NCBI GenBank assembly: GCA_902462635.1
Contig: CABQCN010000110.1
Location: 1-5,575 of the forward strand
Reading direction: 5' to 3'
DNA from: an uncultured Oscillospiraceae bacterium
GTDB taxonomy: Bacteria > Bacillota > Clostridia > UBA1212 > UBA1255
Length of the DNA stretch: 5,575 nt
Positions 1 through 5,575 of the stretch are shown in pieces. Positions within the stretch are counted from its first letter, which is position 1. Each line of letters opens with the position of its first letter. Made by a program: the position numbers and the translations under genes. The notes beneath the pieces were generated by a model. That model made no database searches. It saw only the letters and a program-made list of their open reading frames with translations, and had not been told where the DNA came from.

Positions 1-1737
1 CTTCCTCATATCGGCGCGCTCCTCCGGGCAGGCGTCCGTTCTCTGAAGATCGAGGGACGCCTCAAGTCGCCCGCGTATACGGCGCTGGCAACGCGCTGTT
101 ACAGGCAGGCGCTCGACGGTCCGGACTGTGATATTACCGGGAAGCTGCGCACCCTGCAGCTGCTGTTCGGGCGCGGGGAATTTACGTCCGGATATTTGCT
201 GGGGAAATTGCCGTTTAAAGATATTACGCTCCGGTCCGCGGGACGGCTGGGGCTTCCGGCCGGTCAAATCACTGAATTTCCCAGAAAACTGCCTTCTCCG
301 GAAACGCTGCCGCCGAACCTGACGCGGTTCCGCTTTGCCGTTCGCTGCGATTCGTCCGGCGTAACGGTGAAACCGGGCGACGGCATTACGATTTACGCTG
401 CAGGCGCCGAAGAACGGCGGCCCGTCGGCGGCGGCACGGTAAACGCCGTGCAGGCAGGCGGCGATGGCGATCCTCGCGTCATTCGGATCACGGCGGTCGG
501 GACGCTGGGAAAGCCCGGAAACGGCCCGTATGATTTATTTCTTACGGATGACGCGCAGCTGCGCGCTGCCGCCGAAACCGGCATAGAGAGGGAGACCAAA
601 AAAATTCCGGTTCGGATAAGGTTTTGGGCGCGCGCCGGCGAAACTCCACGCTTGGAAATGGAGGATGCGCACGGCTGCAAAGGCGTATCGCATATGGCCG
701 TTCCGGCCGCGCAGGCCGTGCGGGCGCCGACTGGGGCGGCGGAAATCCGCAAGCAATTGGCAAAGCTGGGAGATACTCCTTATTGCGCAGAAACAATAGA
801 AATCGATGCGGGGGCGGATCTTTTTCTGCCGGTGTCCGCGCTGAACGCGCTGCGCCGCAGCTGCGCGCAGCAATTATCCGTTTTGCGCGCGCAAAGGCGC
901 ACGGGCACGGGACCGGCACCGCTTCTGCCGGAACGGAAGGCGGCTCCGGCTGCCGCAGGCACGTCGCTTTTCTTTTATCGTACGGAAGGCTTTTTTTCTT
1001 TTACGGAAGACGCGTTCCCGGCAGCGCTGCGCCCGTACCGCGGCGAGCCGCGGACTTACTATATCCCGCTGGAAACGTTTTACCGGGAAGATGCGCCGTG
1101 GCTTGCGCGGCTGCAGGGCCGGATTGCGGCGCTGCGGCGAGTCGGCGATTGTAAAATCGTCGTTTATTTTCCGTTGCTCTCTCTGGGAGAGGCGCTTGCG
1201 GAGGTCCGAAACCGCCTTGCGGGGATTTTCGACAGATTCTGCGGTTCTTGGATCGACGGCTTTTTATGCGAAAACCCGGGAGATCTTGCGATTTTGGACG
1301 AATTGTCCCAAAATCGCGGCAGAAAGCCTCTGATTTGCTGCGACTACAGTTTTAATGCCGCAAACAGCAGCGCCCTGCGTCTGCTGGGGCGCTGCGGTGC
1401 GAACCGCGCGGCGCTTTCGCCGGAGGCAGCGCCCGACTGCATTGCCGCGGCCGCCGCAGCCATTAATCCCGAGATCGTGGTCGGCGGCCGGATCGTGCTG
1501 ATGCGCAGCCGTCACTGTTATATCGATGAAGGCGAATGCGGCGGCGAAAAGGCGAAATGCGCGAAGGCATCTTATTTTCTGAAGGACGAGTACGGCTGCC
1601 GGTTTCCGATCCTGCCGCAGAAGAAAGATTGCTGCAGTATTTTACTCAGCCATAAACCGGTTTCGTTTTCCGCCGAACGGATCCAAAAAATACGCAGCGT
1701 CTGCCCGGAGGCCACGCTGCGCGTCAATCTCGAATAG
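1..1737 (+). CDS. U32 family protein with DUF3656 (RlhA/YdcP-like), 5'-truncated
   Basis: The frame is open from base 1 to the TAG at 1735-1737, giving 578 visible residues; the start is outside the window. Fragment residues 11-34 (GVRSLKIEGRLKSP, then a YR) match the end of the U32 catalytic domain, and residues 58-65 (GRGEFTSGY) match the conserved RG-FT-GY segment that follows it. Residues about 195-300 look like DUF3656, with KIPVRIR, KLGDTPY and FLPVSALNALRR. The remainder resembles the C-terminal region of long clostridial U32 proteins: a YYIPLE strand, a CDYSFNAANS segment near an ALSPE, then a Cys-rich tail (C506, C513, C520, C533, C544, C545). E. coli RlhA, a U32 protein with DUF3656, hydroxylates 23S rRNA C2501 using an Fe-S cluster and prephenate; a comparable RNA-modification role is inferred here. 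The U32 signature with the cluster cysteines would lie upstream and cannot be checked. The older label for the family is collagenase-like peptidase. Family assignment is firm; the exact RNA target is not. Confidence 0.9.
   Translation, partial: LPHIGALLRAGVRSLKIEGRLKSPAYTALATRCYRQALDGPDCDITGKLRTLQLLFGRGEFTSGYLLGKLPFKDITLRSAGRLGLPAGQITEFPRKLPSPETLPPNLTRFRFAVRCDSSGVTVKPGDGITIYAAGAEERRPVGGGTVNAVQAGGDGDPRVIRITAVGTLGKPGNGPYDLFLTDDAQLRAAAETGIERETKKIPVRIRFWARAGETPRLEMEDAHGCKGVSHMAVPAAQAVRAPTGAAEIRKQLAKLGDTPYCAETIEIDAGADLFLPVSALNALRRSCAQQLSVLRAQRRTGTGPAPLLPERKAAPAAAGTSLFFYRTEGFFSFTEDAFPAALRPYRGEPRTYYIPLETFYREDAPWLARLQGRIAALRRVGDCKIVVYFPLLSLGEALAEVRNRLAGIFDRFCGSWIDGFLCENPGDLAILDELSQNRGRKPLICCDYSFNAANSSALRLLGRCGANRAALSPEAAPDCIAAAAAAINPEIVVGGRIVLMRSRHCYIDEGECGGEKAKCAKASYFLKDEYGCRFPILPQKKDCCSILLSHKPVSFSAERIQKIRSVCPEATLRVNLE
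1693..1721 (+). repeat. 8-bp GC-rich hairpin in the last codons of the U32 gene
   Basis: CGCAGCGT (1693-1700) and ACGCTGCG (1714-1721) are perfect inverted copies with a 13-base loop, ending 13 bases before the stop codon. The nearest T-run (1747-1750) is 25 bases further on, so it is not a textbook terminator. It may stabilise the 3' end of the mRNA or be a by-product of the GC-rich coding sequence. Confidence 0.4.
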
Positions 1738-1748
1738 CCGAAAAGATT

Positions 1749-3032
1749 TTACAAAAACGCTGAGAACAATCTTCTCATATGATAAATATCTTCCGTGCCG
1801 CCGAATTCGCGGACGGAATGCATTGCCAGCATCGGATTGCCGAGATCTACCGTAACCATGCCGCCTTTTGCGGATATCATGGGCCCGATCGTGCGCCCGC
1901 CGCGGATCGTGCTGCGGTTGACGTATTCCTGATACGGGATATCGTGTTCTGCGCATAGTTTTTTAAAATAGGCGCTTCCTTCTGCAGAGGTTGCGTACGA
2001 TTGATTGGCGTTGAGCTTTAACACGGGACCCTTATTGATCCGTACCGTCGTATGGGGATCCCCTGCCTGCGGATAAGACGGATGCGCCGCGTGCGCCATG
2101 TCTGCCGAGAATATGACCGAGCGGGCCATCGCCCGGAACAACTCTTCCCGCCCGTATCCGATGCTCCCGCACAACCGTTCCAGCAGCATTTCGAAGGCGC
2201 CGCTCTGTGCGCCGCGATTGCTTTCGGAGCCGCATTCCTCATGATCGTAAAGGAATGCGAGGAACGAGTGGTCGGCGGCTTCTTCGGCGCAGGCGCCGGC
2301 CGTGATCGTATACGCGAGTTCGCAGTCATCAAGACGCGGGGAAGAAATAAATTCCTCGTGAAGTCCCGCGTAACCGGAGGGCGTCGCATCATAAAGCAGC
2401 ATATCGAAGCTCAGGATCCGTTCTTCCGGTACGCCGGCCGCTTTGGCGGCATGGCGCAGAAAAGAGGTTTCCCCATCCGTACTTTGCGCGACGAAGGGAC
2501 GGATTTCGGTCTGCAGGTCAAAGGAGGCGTTTTCATTTACGTTGCCGACCAGGTGGATCGCTGCGCTCGGAATGACCGCGAACGGTTTGCGGAGATCGAA
2601 ATCGGCGCAGGCGGCCTGCGCGCCGTCGTCATAGTAAATCCTGCCGGCACAGGACAACGGGCGGTCTAGCCAGACGTGCCGGATCAGTCCGCCGTACGGC
2701 TCGAGCGTCAGGCGCTCATAGCCGCCGTCTACCGTCGAAACGGCCGGTTTCACCCGCAAGCCCGGCGCGTCATGATGGGCCCCGGCAATGTGAAATCCGT
2801 GTTCCAAAGGCATTCTGCGCGAACTGATGCGGAAGAACGAGAGCAGCGTACCGCCTTTTACCAGATAATACAACCGGTCCGGCGCAATCTGCCAGGCCTC
2901 TTCTTCCCGCAGCCGTTCGGCGCCCGCGCGTTCCAGCATTCCGGAGAGATACGCGGCGGAATGGTACGGCGTCGGGCATTGGTTGATATATTTTAAAAAG
3001 CCGTCGCTTTCTTTTCTGATTTCCCGTTTCAT
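1749..3032 (-). CDS. apeB: M18 family zinc aminopeptidase
   Basis: This is a complete 427-residue protein, within the usual 420-480 range of bacterial M18 enzymes. These are cytoplasmic di-zinc aminopeptidases that remove N-terminal residues from peptides. All expected active-site landmarks are present. AHHDAP at 85-90 gives ligand H86 and supporting D88; RLDD at 233-236 gives bridging D235; DHEECGS at 263-269 gives catalytic E265 and ligand E266. SADMAHA at 309-315 gives ligand D311, and MHSVRE at 404-409 gives ligand H405. GGLIRHVWLDRPLSCAGR (114-131) is the typical M18 strand-and-loop segment. No signal peptide or membrane helix is seen. The ATG at 3032 is supported by GGAGG eight bases upstream. 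It lies 18 bases after the GH78 stop, so it is probably cotranscribed and second in the operon. The motif has DHEEC where DNEEV is common, but the catalytic residues are intact. The symbol follows the roughly 430-residue ApeB-type members; substrate preference cannot be read from sequence. Confidence 0.95.
   Translation of the reverse strand: MKREIRKESDGFLKYINQCPTPYHSAAYLSGMLERAGAERLREEEAWQIAPDRLYYLVKGGTLLSFFRISSRRMPLEHGFHIAGAHHDAPGLRVKPAVSTVDGGYERLTLEPYGGLIRHVWLDRPLSCAGRIYYDDGAQAACADFDLRKPFAVIPSAAIHLVGNVNENASFDLQTEIRPFVAQSTDGETSFLRHAAKAAGVPEERILSFDMLLYDATPSGYAGLHEEFISSPRLDDCELAYTITAGACAEEAADHSFLAFLYDHEECGSESNRGAQSGAFEMLLERLCGSIGYGREELFRAMARSVIFSADMAHAAHPSYPQAGDPHTTVRINKGPVLKLNANQSYATSAEGSAYFKKLCAEHDIPYQEYVNRSTIRGGRTIGPMISAKGGMVTVDLGNPMLAMHSVREFGGTEDIYHMRRLFSAFL
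1752..1777 (-). terminator. Possible weak terminator at the end of the M18 gene
   Basis: On the minus strand TGAGAA-gattg-TTCTCA forms a 6-bp stem with a 5-base loop, then gcg and five Ts. It lies within the last codons of the aminopeptidase gene, ahead of its stop. The stem is AT-rich and the T-run short, so termination would be inefficient; it is the only terminator-like structure found for this operon. Confidence 0.3.
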
Positions 3033-3040
3033 GTGCGCCG

Positions 3041-3045
3041 CCTCC
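3041..3045 (-). promoter_or_regulatory. Shine-Dalgarno of the M18 gene
   Basis: GGAGG on the minus strand sits eight bases before the ATG at 3032, inside the 18-base gap after the GH78 stop codon (3051-3053). It fixes the aminopeptidase start and shows the gene has its own ribosome binding site even though it is probably cotranscribed. Confidence 0.9.
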
Positions 3046-3050
3046 GTGGA

Positions 3051-5318
3051 TTATTTTCTGCTGACCGAATACGTCCCCGTCGCTGCCGCCCGCCAGGCTT
3101 TGCCGTCTTCGAATACCCAGTTGTCTTCTAATAAGATCATGCCCTTCATGCCTTCCGGAATTTCCAGCGTGAGCTCGACGGCGCCGTCCTTCCGCACCCA
3201 GGAAGACGATATTTTACCGTAAGAACAAATGTGGAAGCCGGACGCGTTCTCGAGCTGCGGTACGAAAGATGGCCGGATTTCTACTTCCGCAAAGTTATTG
3301 TTGTGTGGGTTGTAACGGATCCCGGCGAGCGCCTGTATAAACCATCCGCTGATGTCGCCCCAGAAATGGTGGTTCAGGGAAAGCACCCTGCCGCCTTCCG
3401 GCTGATGCGTTTCCCAGAGCGTTGTTGCGCCGCGCTTGATCCAGTTGCCATAGGAAGGATAATCCGTGCGCGCGATCATTTTATATGCCAGGTCGCTGCG
3501 TCCGAAGTCGCTAAGCACATGGAAAATCACGCGTGCGCCCAGGACGCCGAGATTGATATGATCGTCATCCCGTGCGATAATCTCCACCAGATTTTCGAAC
3601 GCTTTCGTCCGTTCTCCGCCTTCGAAAATCTGATAATAGAGCGCCATCGCCTGCGAGGTCTGGCAGTTCCCGATGGCAAGCATTTTGTCGAAATCGATCA
3701 GATATTTGCGTATTGCCGCTTTTGTATCGGCGGCGAGTCCGGCAGCAAATTTGCTTTGCAGCGGCATCCCGAGAGTTTCGAAAAGATACGCCGCTTTCTC
3801 CGCGATGTCCATGGTCAGTACGCTGTCGGTGAAAACCAACGGGCTGTTGTACTGATCTTCTACTTTGCCGACAGGACACCAATCGCCGAGGCCGATCTCC
3901 ACGAGTCCGCGTTCATCCGCGCGCCCGATGATATAATGCAGATATCTCCAGATCGTAGGCGCGGCGATTTCGAGAATTTCCTTATCTCCGGTATATTTAT
4001 ACGTATAATACGGCAAGTATACGATGACGTTGTCCCAGGCCGGTCCGTTGCCCCACTGGAAGCCCCAGCCGCCGGTCGGTATGATGCCCGGAATCGCGCC
4101 GGCGTCGTTCTGTGCTTTGACGATGTTCCGCATCCATTCTTTGTAACTGTTGCCGACCGAAAGATTCAACAGCATCTGTTCCGTTGAAAGCGCCGCATCC
4201 GCCGTCCATCCGTTCTTCTCGCGCTGGCAGCAGTCGACAGGATAATAATAAAAGTTAGAGACGTCGCTGCGCCTTGTCGCCTCCTGAAGCAGATTGACGA
4301 TTTCATCCGAGCACCGGAAATCTCCGCGTTCTTCGAGCTGCGAATGAAAGACGACGTATGTCAGCAGGTCCGGCGTCGCCTGCGCTTTCGTAATTCCTCG
4401 CACAAGCACATAGCGGAATCCATGATACGTAAAATGCGGCATGTATTCTTCCGGTTCTCCCGTGCCCTTACAATAATAGATATCCTTCTGCACATAATCA
4501 TTCTCATCGAACTTGATGTTGCGCATATATAATTTGCCGTCGATCAGCGCTTCGCCGTGCACGAGATCCACCTGCTGCCCCGGCACGTCGGAACGGATCC
4601 GCATCCGACAGAGGCCCGCGGTATTTTCTCCAAAATCATAGCGGAATCCCGTCTCTTCTTCTGTAATCGAAACCGGTTTGATTTCTCTGACTTTGACCAC
4701 CGGTTCCGCCTGGCAAATTCTGGCTTCTCCGCGCGGCATCGGCGCTTTTTCTGCAAATTTCCACCTTTTGTCATTGAATCCCGGCTCATTCCAGCCCGGA
4801 ATTTCCAGCCGCGCATCATAATATTCCCCGCAATGCCTGTCGTCAAAAAGAATGGGCGAACGCGCTGTTTTGAAGGTTTCGTCGCTCTGCGTTACGAGCG
4901 TCCCGCCATCCTGGAATTTTACCGTGCAGCGCAGTGCGAATTGCGGCGCCGCCAGCCACTTGGCATTTTGAAAATCCCAGCAATACGCGCCAAACGCATT
5001 TTGCAGTCCGTTGCCGAGGCACACGCCGATCACGTTTTCGCCCTTCCTTAAATAAGGTAAAATATCGTACGCATCATAATAAACCAGATCATCCGGGCAG
5101 CTGATATACGGAGCCAGTAATCCTTTTGTAATATTTTTCCCATTTATATAAAGTTCGTAGAATCCAAGGCCGCAGATCACCGCGTCTGCTTCCGTCACGC
5201 TTTTGAGTTCTTTTACAGTCTTGATCGAAAACGTCTTTCTAAAATAAGGAGCCGGCACAAATTCATTTAACGTACACGTCTCTTTTCCTGCTCTTATAAA
5301 TGATTTTGGAAAATCCAT
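3051..5318 (-). CDS. GH78 alpha-L-rhamnosidase, intracellular
   Basis: This is a complete 755-residue protein, shorter than many GH78 enzymes of 900-1000 residues. It should hydrolyse terminal alpha-L-rhamnosyl groups with inversion. Residues about 45-200 form the N-terminal rhamnosidase beta domain (GLGFYELYINGK, then YDAYDILPYLRKGENVIGV). About 205-325 is a beta-sandwich (YDFGENTAG, HGFRYV). About 330-665 is the (alpha/alpha)6 catalytic barrel, and about 668-750 is the C-terminal beta domain. Catalytic landmarks: DCCQREKNGWTAD at 362-374 supplies D362, general acid E367 and D374. GATTLWE at 630-636 supplies base E636, and SLNHHFWG at 647-654 is the conserved segment after it. No secretion signal is present, so it acts on imported rhamnosides. 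The start at 5318 is fixed by AAGGAG eight bases upstream, and no better upstream start exists. It is the first gene of a likely two-gene transcript with the M18 gene. Two motif variants (DCC for the usual DCP, WDN for WGD at 428-430) suggest a distinct subgroup. Aglycone specificity is unknown. Confidence 0.93.
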   Translation of the reverse strand: MDFPKSFIRAGKETCTLNEFVPAPYFRKTFSIKTVKELKSVTEADAVICGLGFYELYINGKNITKGLLAPYISCPDDLVYYDAYDILPYLRKGENVIGVCLGNGLQNAFGAYCWDFQNAKWLAAPQFALRCTVKFQDGGTLVTQSDETFKTARSPILFDDRHCGEYYDARLEIPGWNEPGFNDKRWKFAEKAPMPRGEARICQAEPVVKVREIKPVSITEEETGFRYDFGENTAGLCRMRIRSDVPGQQVDLVHGEALIDGKLYMRNIKFDENDYVQKDIYYCKGTGEPEEYMPHFTYHGFRYVLVRGITKAQATPDLLTYVVFHSQLEERGDFRCSDEIVNLLQEATRRSDVSNFYYYPVDCCQREKNGWTADAALSTEQMLLNLSVGNSYKEWMRNIVKAQNDAGAIPGIIPTGGWGFQWGNGPAWDNVIVYLPYYTYKYTGDKEILEIAAPTIWRYLHYIIGRADERGLVEIGLGDWCPVGKVEDQYNSPLVFTDSVLTMDIAEKAAYLFETLGMPLQSKFAAGLAADTKAAIRKYLIDFDKMLAIGNCQTSQAMALYYQIFEGGERTKAFENLVEIIARDDDHINLGVLGARVIFHVLSDFGRSDLAYKMIARTDYPSYGNWIKRGATTLWETHQPEGGRVLSLNHHFWGDISGWFIQALAGIRYNPHNNNFAEVEIRPSFVPQLENASGFHICSYGKISSSWVRKDGAVELTLEIPEGMKGMILLEDNWVFEDGKAWRAAATGTYSVSRK

Positions 5319-5326
5319 CCAATCAT

Positions 5327-5335
5327 CTCCTTTTC
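5327..5335 (-). promoter_or_regulatory. Shine-Dalgarno of the GH78 gene
   Basis: On the minus strand the leader reads GAAAAGGAGATGATTGG before the ATG. Its AAAGGAG-x-TGAT pattern is nearly fully complementary to the 16S rRNA 3' end, and the AAGGAG core ends eight bases before the start codon. This fixes the GH78 start at 5318 and predicts efficient initiation. Confidence 0.9.
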
Positions 5336-5344
5336 TTTATTTTG

Positions 5345-5388
5345 TCCGGTAATTATACTATGTAGCCGTCAAATAAGCAATCACCGGA
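5345..5388. repeat. Inverted repeat bracketing the promoter (candidate operator)
   Basis: TCCGGTAATT at 5345-5354 and AATCACCGGA at 5379-5388 are inverted copies with nine of ten positions matching, separated by 24 bases. One arm covers the predicted transcription start and half of the -10 box; the other lies against the -35 box. Such placement fits a repressor binding two sites, but no regulator is encoded in the window. Confidence 0.5.
5352..5380 (-). promoter_or_regulatory. Sigma-A-type promoter for the GH78-M18 operon
   Basis: On the minus strand a perfect TATAAT (-10, bases 5357-5352) is preceded at exactly 17 bases by TTGCTT (-35, bases 5380-5375), which matches three of six consensus positions. 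The transcript would start near 5345, giving a leader of about 27 bases, too short for a riboswitch. The weak -35 and the inverted repeats overlapping both boxes suggest a regulated promoter. The -10 is seen directly; the regulation is inferred. Confidence 0.7.
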
Positions 5389-5392
5389 TTGC
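5377..5392. repeat. Palindrome GCAATC-accg-GATTGC overlapping the -35 box
   Basis: Two perfect 6-bp arms (5377-5382 and 5387-5392) are separated by four bases. The left arm shares four bases with the -35 hexamer of the GH78 promoter, so a protein bound here would compete with RNA polymerase. It overlaps one arm of the wider AATYACCGGA repeat, and the two descriptions may reflect one binding site. Confidence 0.5.
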
Positions 5393-5455
5393 AAAAATAA
5401 TCCATTCGACGCCCAACAATCGCGCGTCTTCCCGCAAGCGGCTTTCAAGATGCAC

Positions 5456-5475
5456 GGCAATTGGAATTTATTGCC
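5456..5475. repeat. Second GCAAT/ATTGC inverted repeat upstream of the GH78 promoter
   Basis: GGCAAT at 5456-5461 and ATTGCC at 5470-5475 form perfect 6-bp arms with an 8-base gap. The half-sites share GCAAT/ATTGC with the palindrome at the -35 box, about 81 bp away centre to centre. The gap differs (8 against 6 between the GCAAT and ATTGC cores), so a shared regulator is only a possibility. Confidence 0.4.
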
Positions 5476-5487
5476 AGCGCGCGCCCG

Positions 5488-5520
5488 TTTCGAACAAATT
5501 TAGCACAATATTGTTCGAAA
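5488..5520. repeat. Perfect 10-bp inverted repeat TTTCGAACAA / TTGTTCGAAA
   Basis: The arms at 5488-5497 and 5511-5520 are exact inverted copies around a 13-base spacer. A second perfect palindrome, ACAATATTGT, is nested at 5505-5514. No T-run follows on either strand, so it does not look like an intrinsic terminator. It is too far (over 100 bases) from the GH78 promoter to be a standard repressor site there. It could be an operator for a gene beyond the right edge or part of a small repeat element. Confidence 0.6.
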
Positions 5521-5575
5521 AACAGTTTTCAGAGCCATCTGGAGTCACACCCGATTTTTTCGCACAAAAACCGTT

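Larger units (their letters stand above)
5319..5575. other. Non-coding region upstream of GH78
   Basis: These 257 bases contain the GH78 promoter, its Shine-Dalgarno and several inverted repeats, and no convincing gene. On the minus strand one frame is open from the right edge to a TAA after about 35 codons (ends near 5468). It has no recognisable homology and cannot be judged from this fragment. A 17-codon plus-strand frame at 5450-5503 lacks a ribosome binding site. Confidence 0.7.

Noticed and set aside
624..1154. 176-codon plus-strand frame inside the U32 gene
   Set aside because: It is rich in Ala, Gly and Arg, as expected of an out-of-frame reading of GC-rich codons, and lies wholly inside the real frame.
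196..1737. Complete U32 gene starting at the TTG at 196
   Set aside because: The same frame is open to base 1 and residues before 196 match conserved U32 sequence (SLKIEGR, YR), so the gene is truncated by the window edge.
2052..2669. 205-codon plus-strand open frame opposite the M18 gene
   Set aside because: It covers the conserved metal-site region of the aminopeptidase on the other strand and has no family resemblance.
3231..4187. 318-codon plus-strand open frame opposite the GH78 gene
   Set aside because: It is antisense to well-conserved catalytic sequence of GH78, shows no recognisable domain, and has no Shine-Dalgarno; long shadow frames are common in GC-rich genes.
5365..5370. TTGACG as the -35 box of the GH78 promoter
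   Set aside because: It lies only about 9 bases from the TATAAT, far short of the 16-18 needed; TTGCTT at 17 bases is the better candidate.
5440..5455. CcpA cre site upstream of GH78 (minus-strand TGAAAGCCGC)
   Set aside because: The central CG is shifted by one position against the cre consensus and the second half does not match.
5492..5516. Gram-positive LexA (SOS) box from the GAAC...GTTC pair
   Set aside because: The SOS box needs four bases between GAAC and GTTC; here there are 17.

Overview
The window looks like chromosomal DNA from a moderately GC-rich anaerobic Firmicute, probably an uncultured gut-type member of the Clostridia. This is inferred from three things. The U32 protein has the long DUF3656-containing architecture with a cysteine-rich tail. 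The Shine-Dalgarno sequences are strong (AAAGGAG-TGAT type and GGAGG). The one promoter has a perfect TATAAT -10 box. No rRNA, tRNA, transposase, integrase or CRISPR repeat is visible, so the assignment rests on protein families and style only.

Layout: (1) Bases 1-1737, plus strand, hold the 3' part of a U32-family protein (RlhA/YdcP-like, with DUF3656) whose start lies beyond the left edge. (2) Bases 1749-3032, minus strand, encode a complete M18 metallo-aminopeptidase that converges on the U32 gene with only 11 bases between the stop codons. (3) Bases 3051-5318, minus strand, encode a complete GH78 alpha-L-rhamnosidase without a signal peptide. Its stop is 18 bases before the aminopeptidase start, so the two very likely form one transcript. 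(4) Bases 5319-5575 are non-coding as far as can be seen. They carry the Shine-Dalgarno, a sigma-A-type promoter for the GH78-M18 pair, and several inverted repeats that could be operators, including a perfect 10-bp inverted repeat at 5488-5520.

The GH78 enzyme should release L-rhamnose from small rhamnosides that have already entered the cell, and the M18 enzyme should trim N-terminal residues from peptides. Why they share a transcript is not obvious. The U32 protein is probably an RNA-modifying (hydroxylation) factor rather than a true protease and is not linked to the other two by orientation. No clearly new biological system was found. The most noteworthy parts are the operator-like architecture upstream of the rhamnosidase and the unusual gene pairing.
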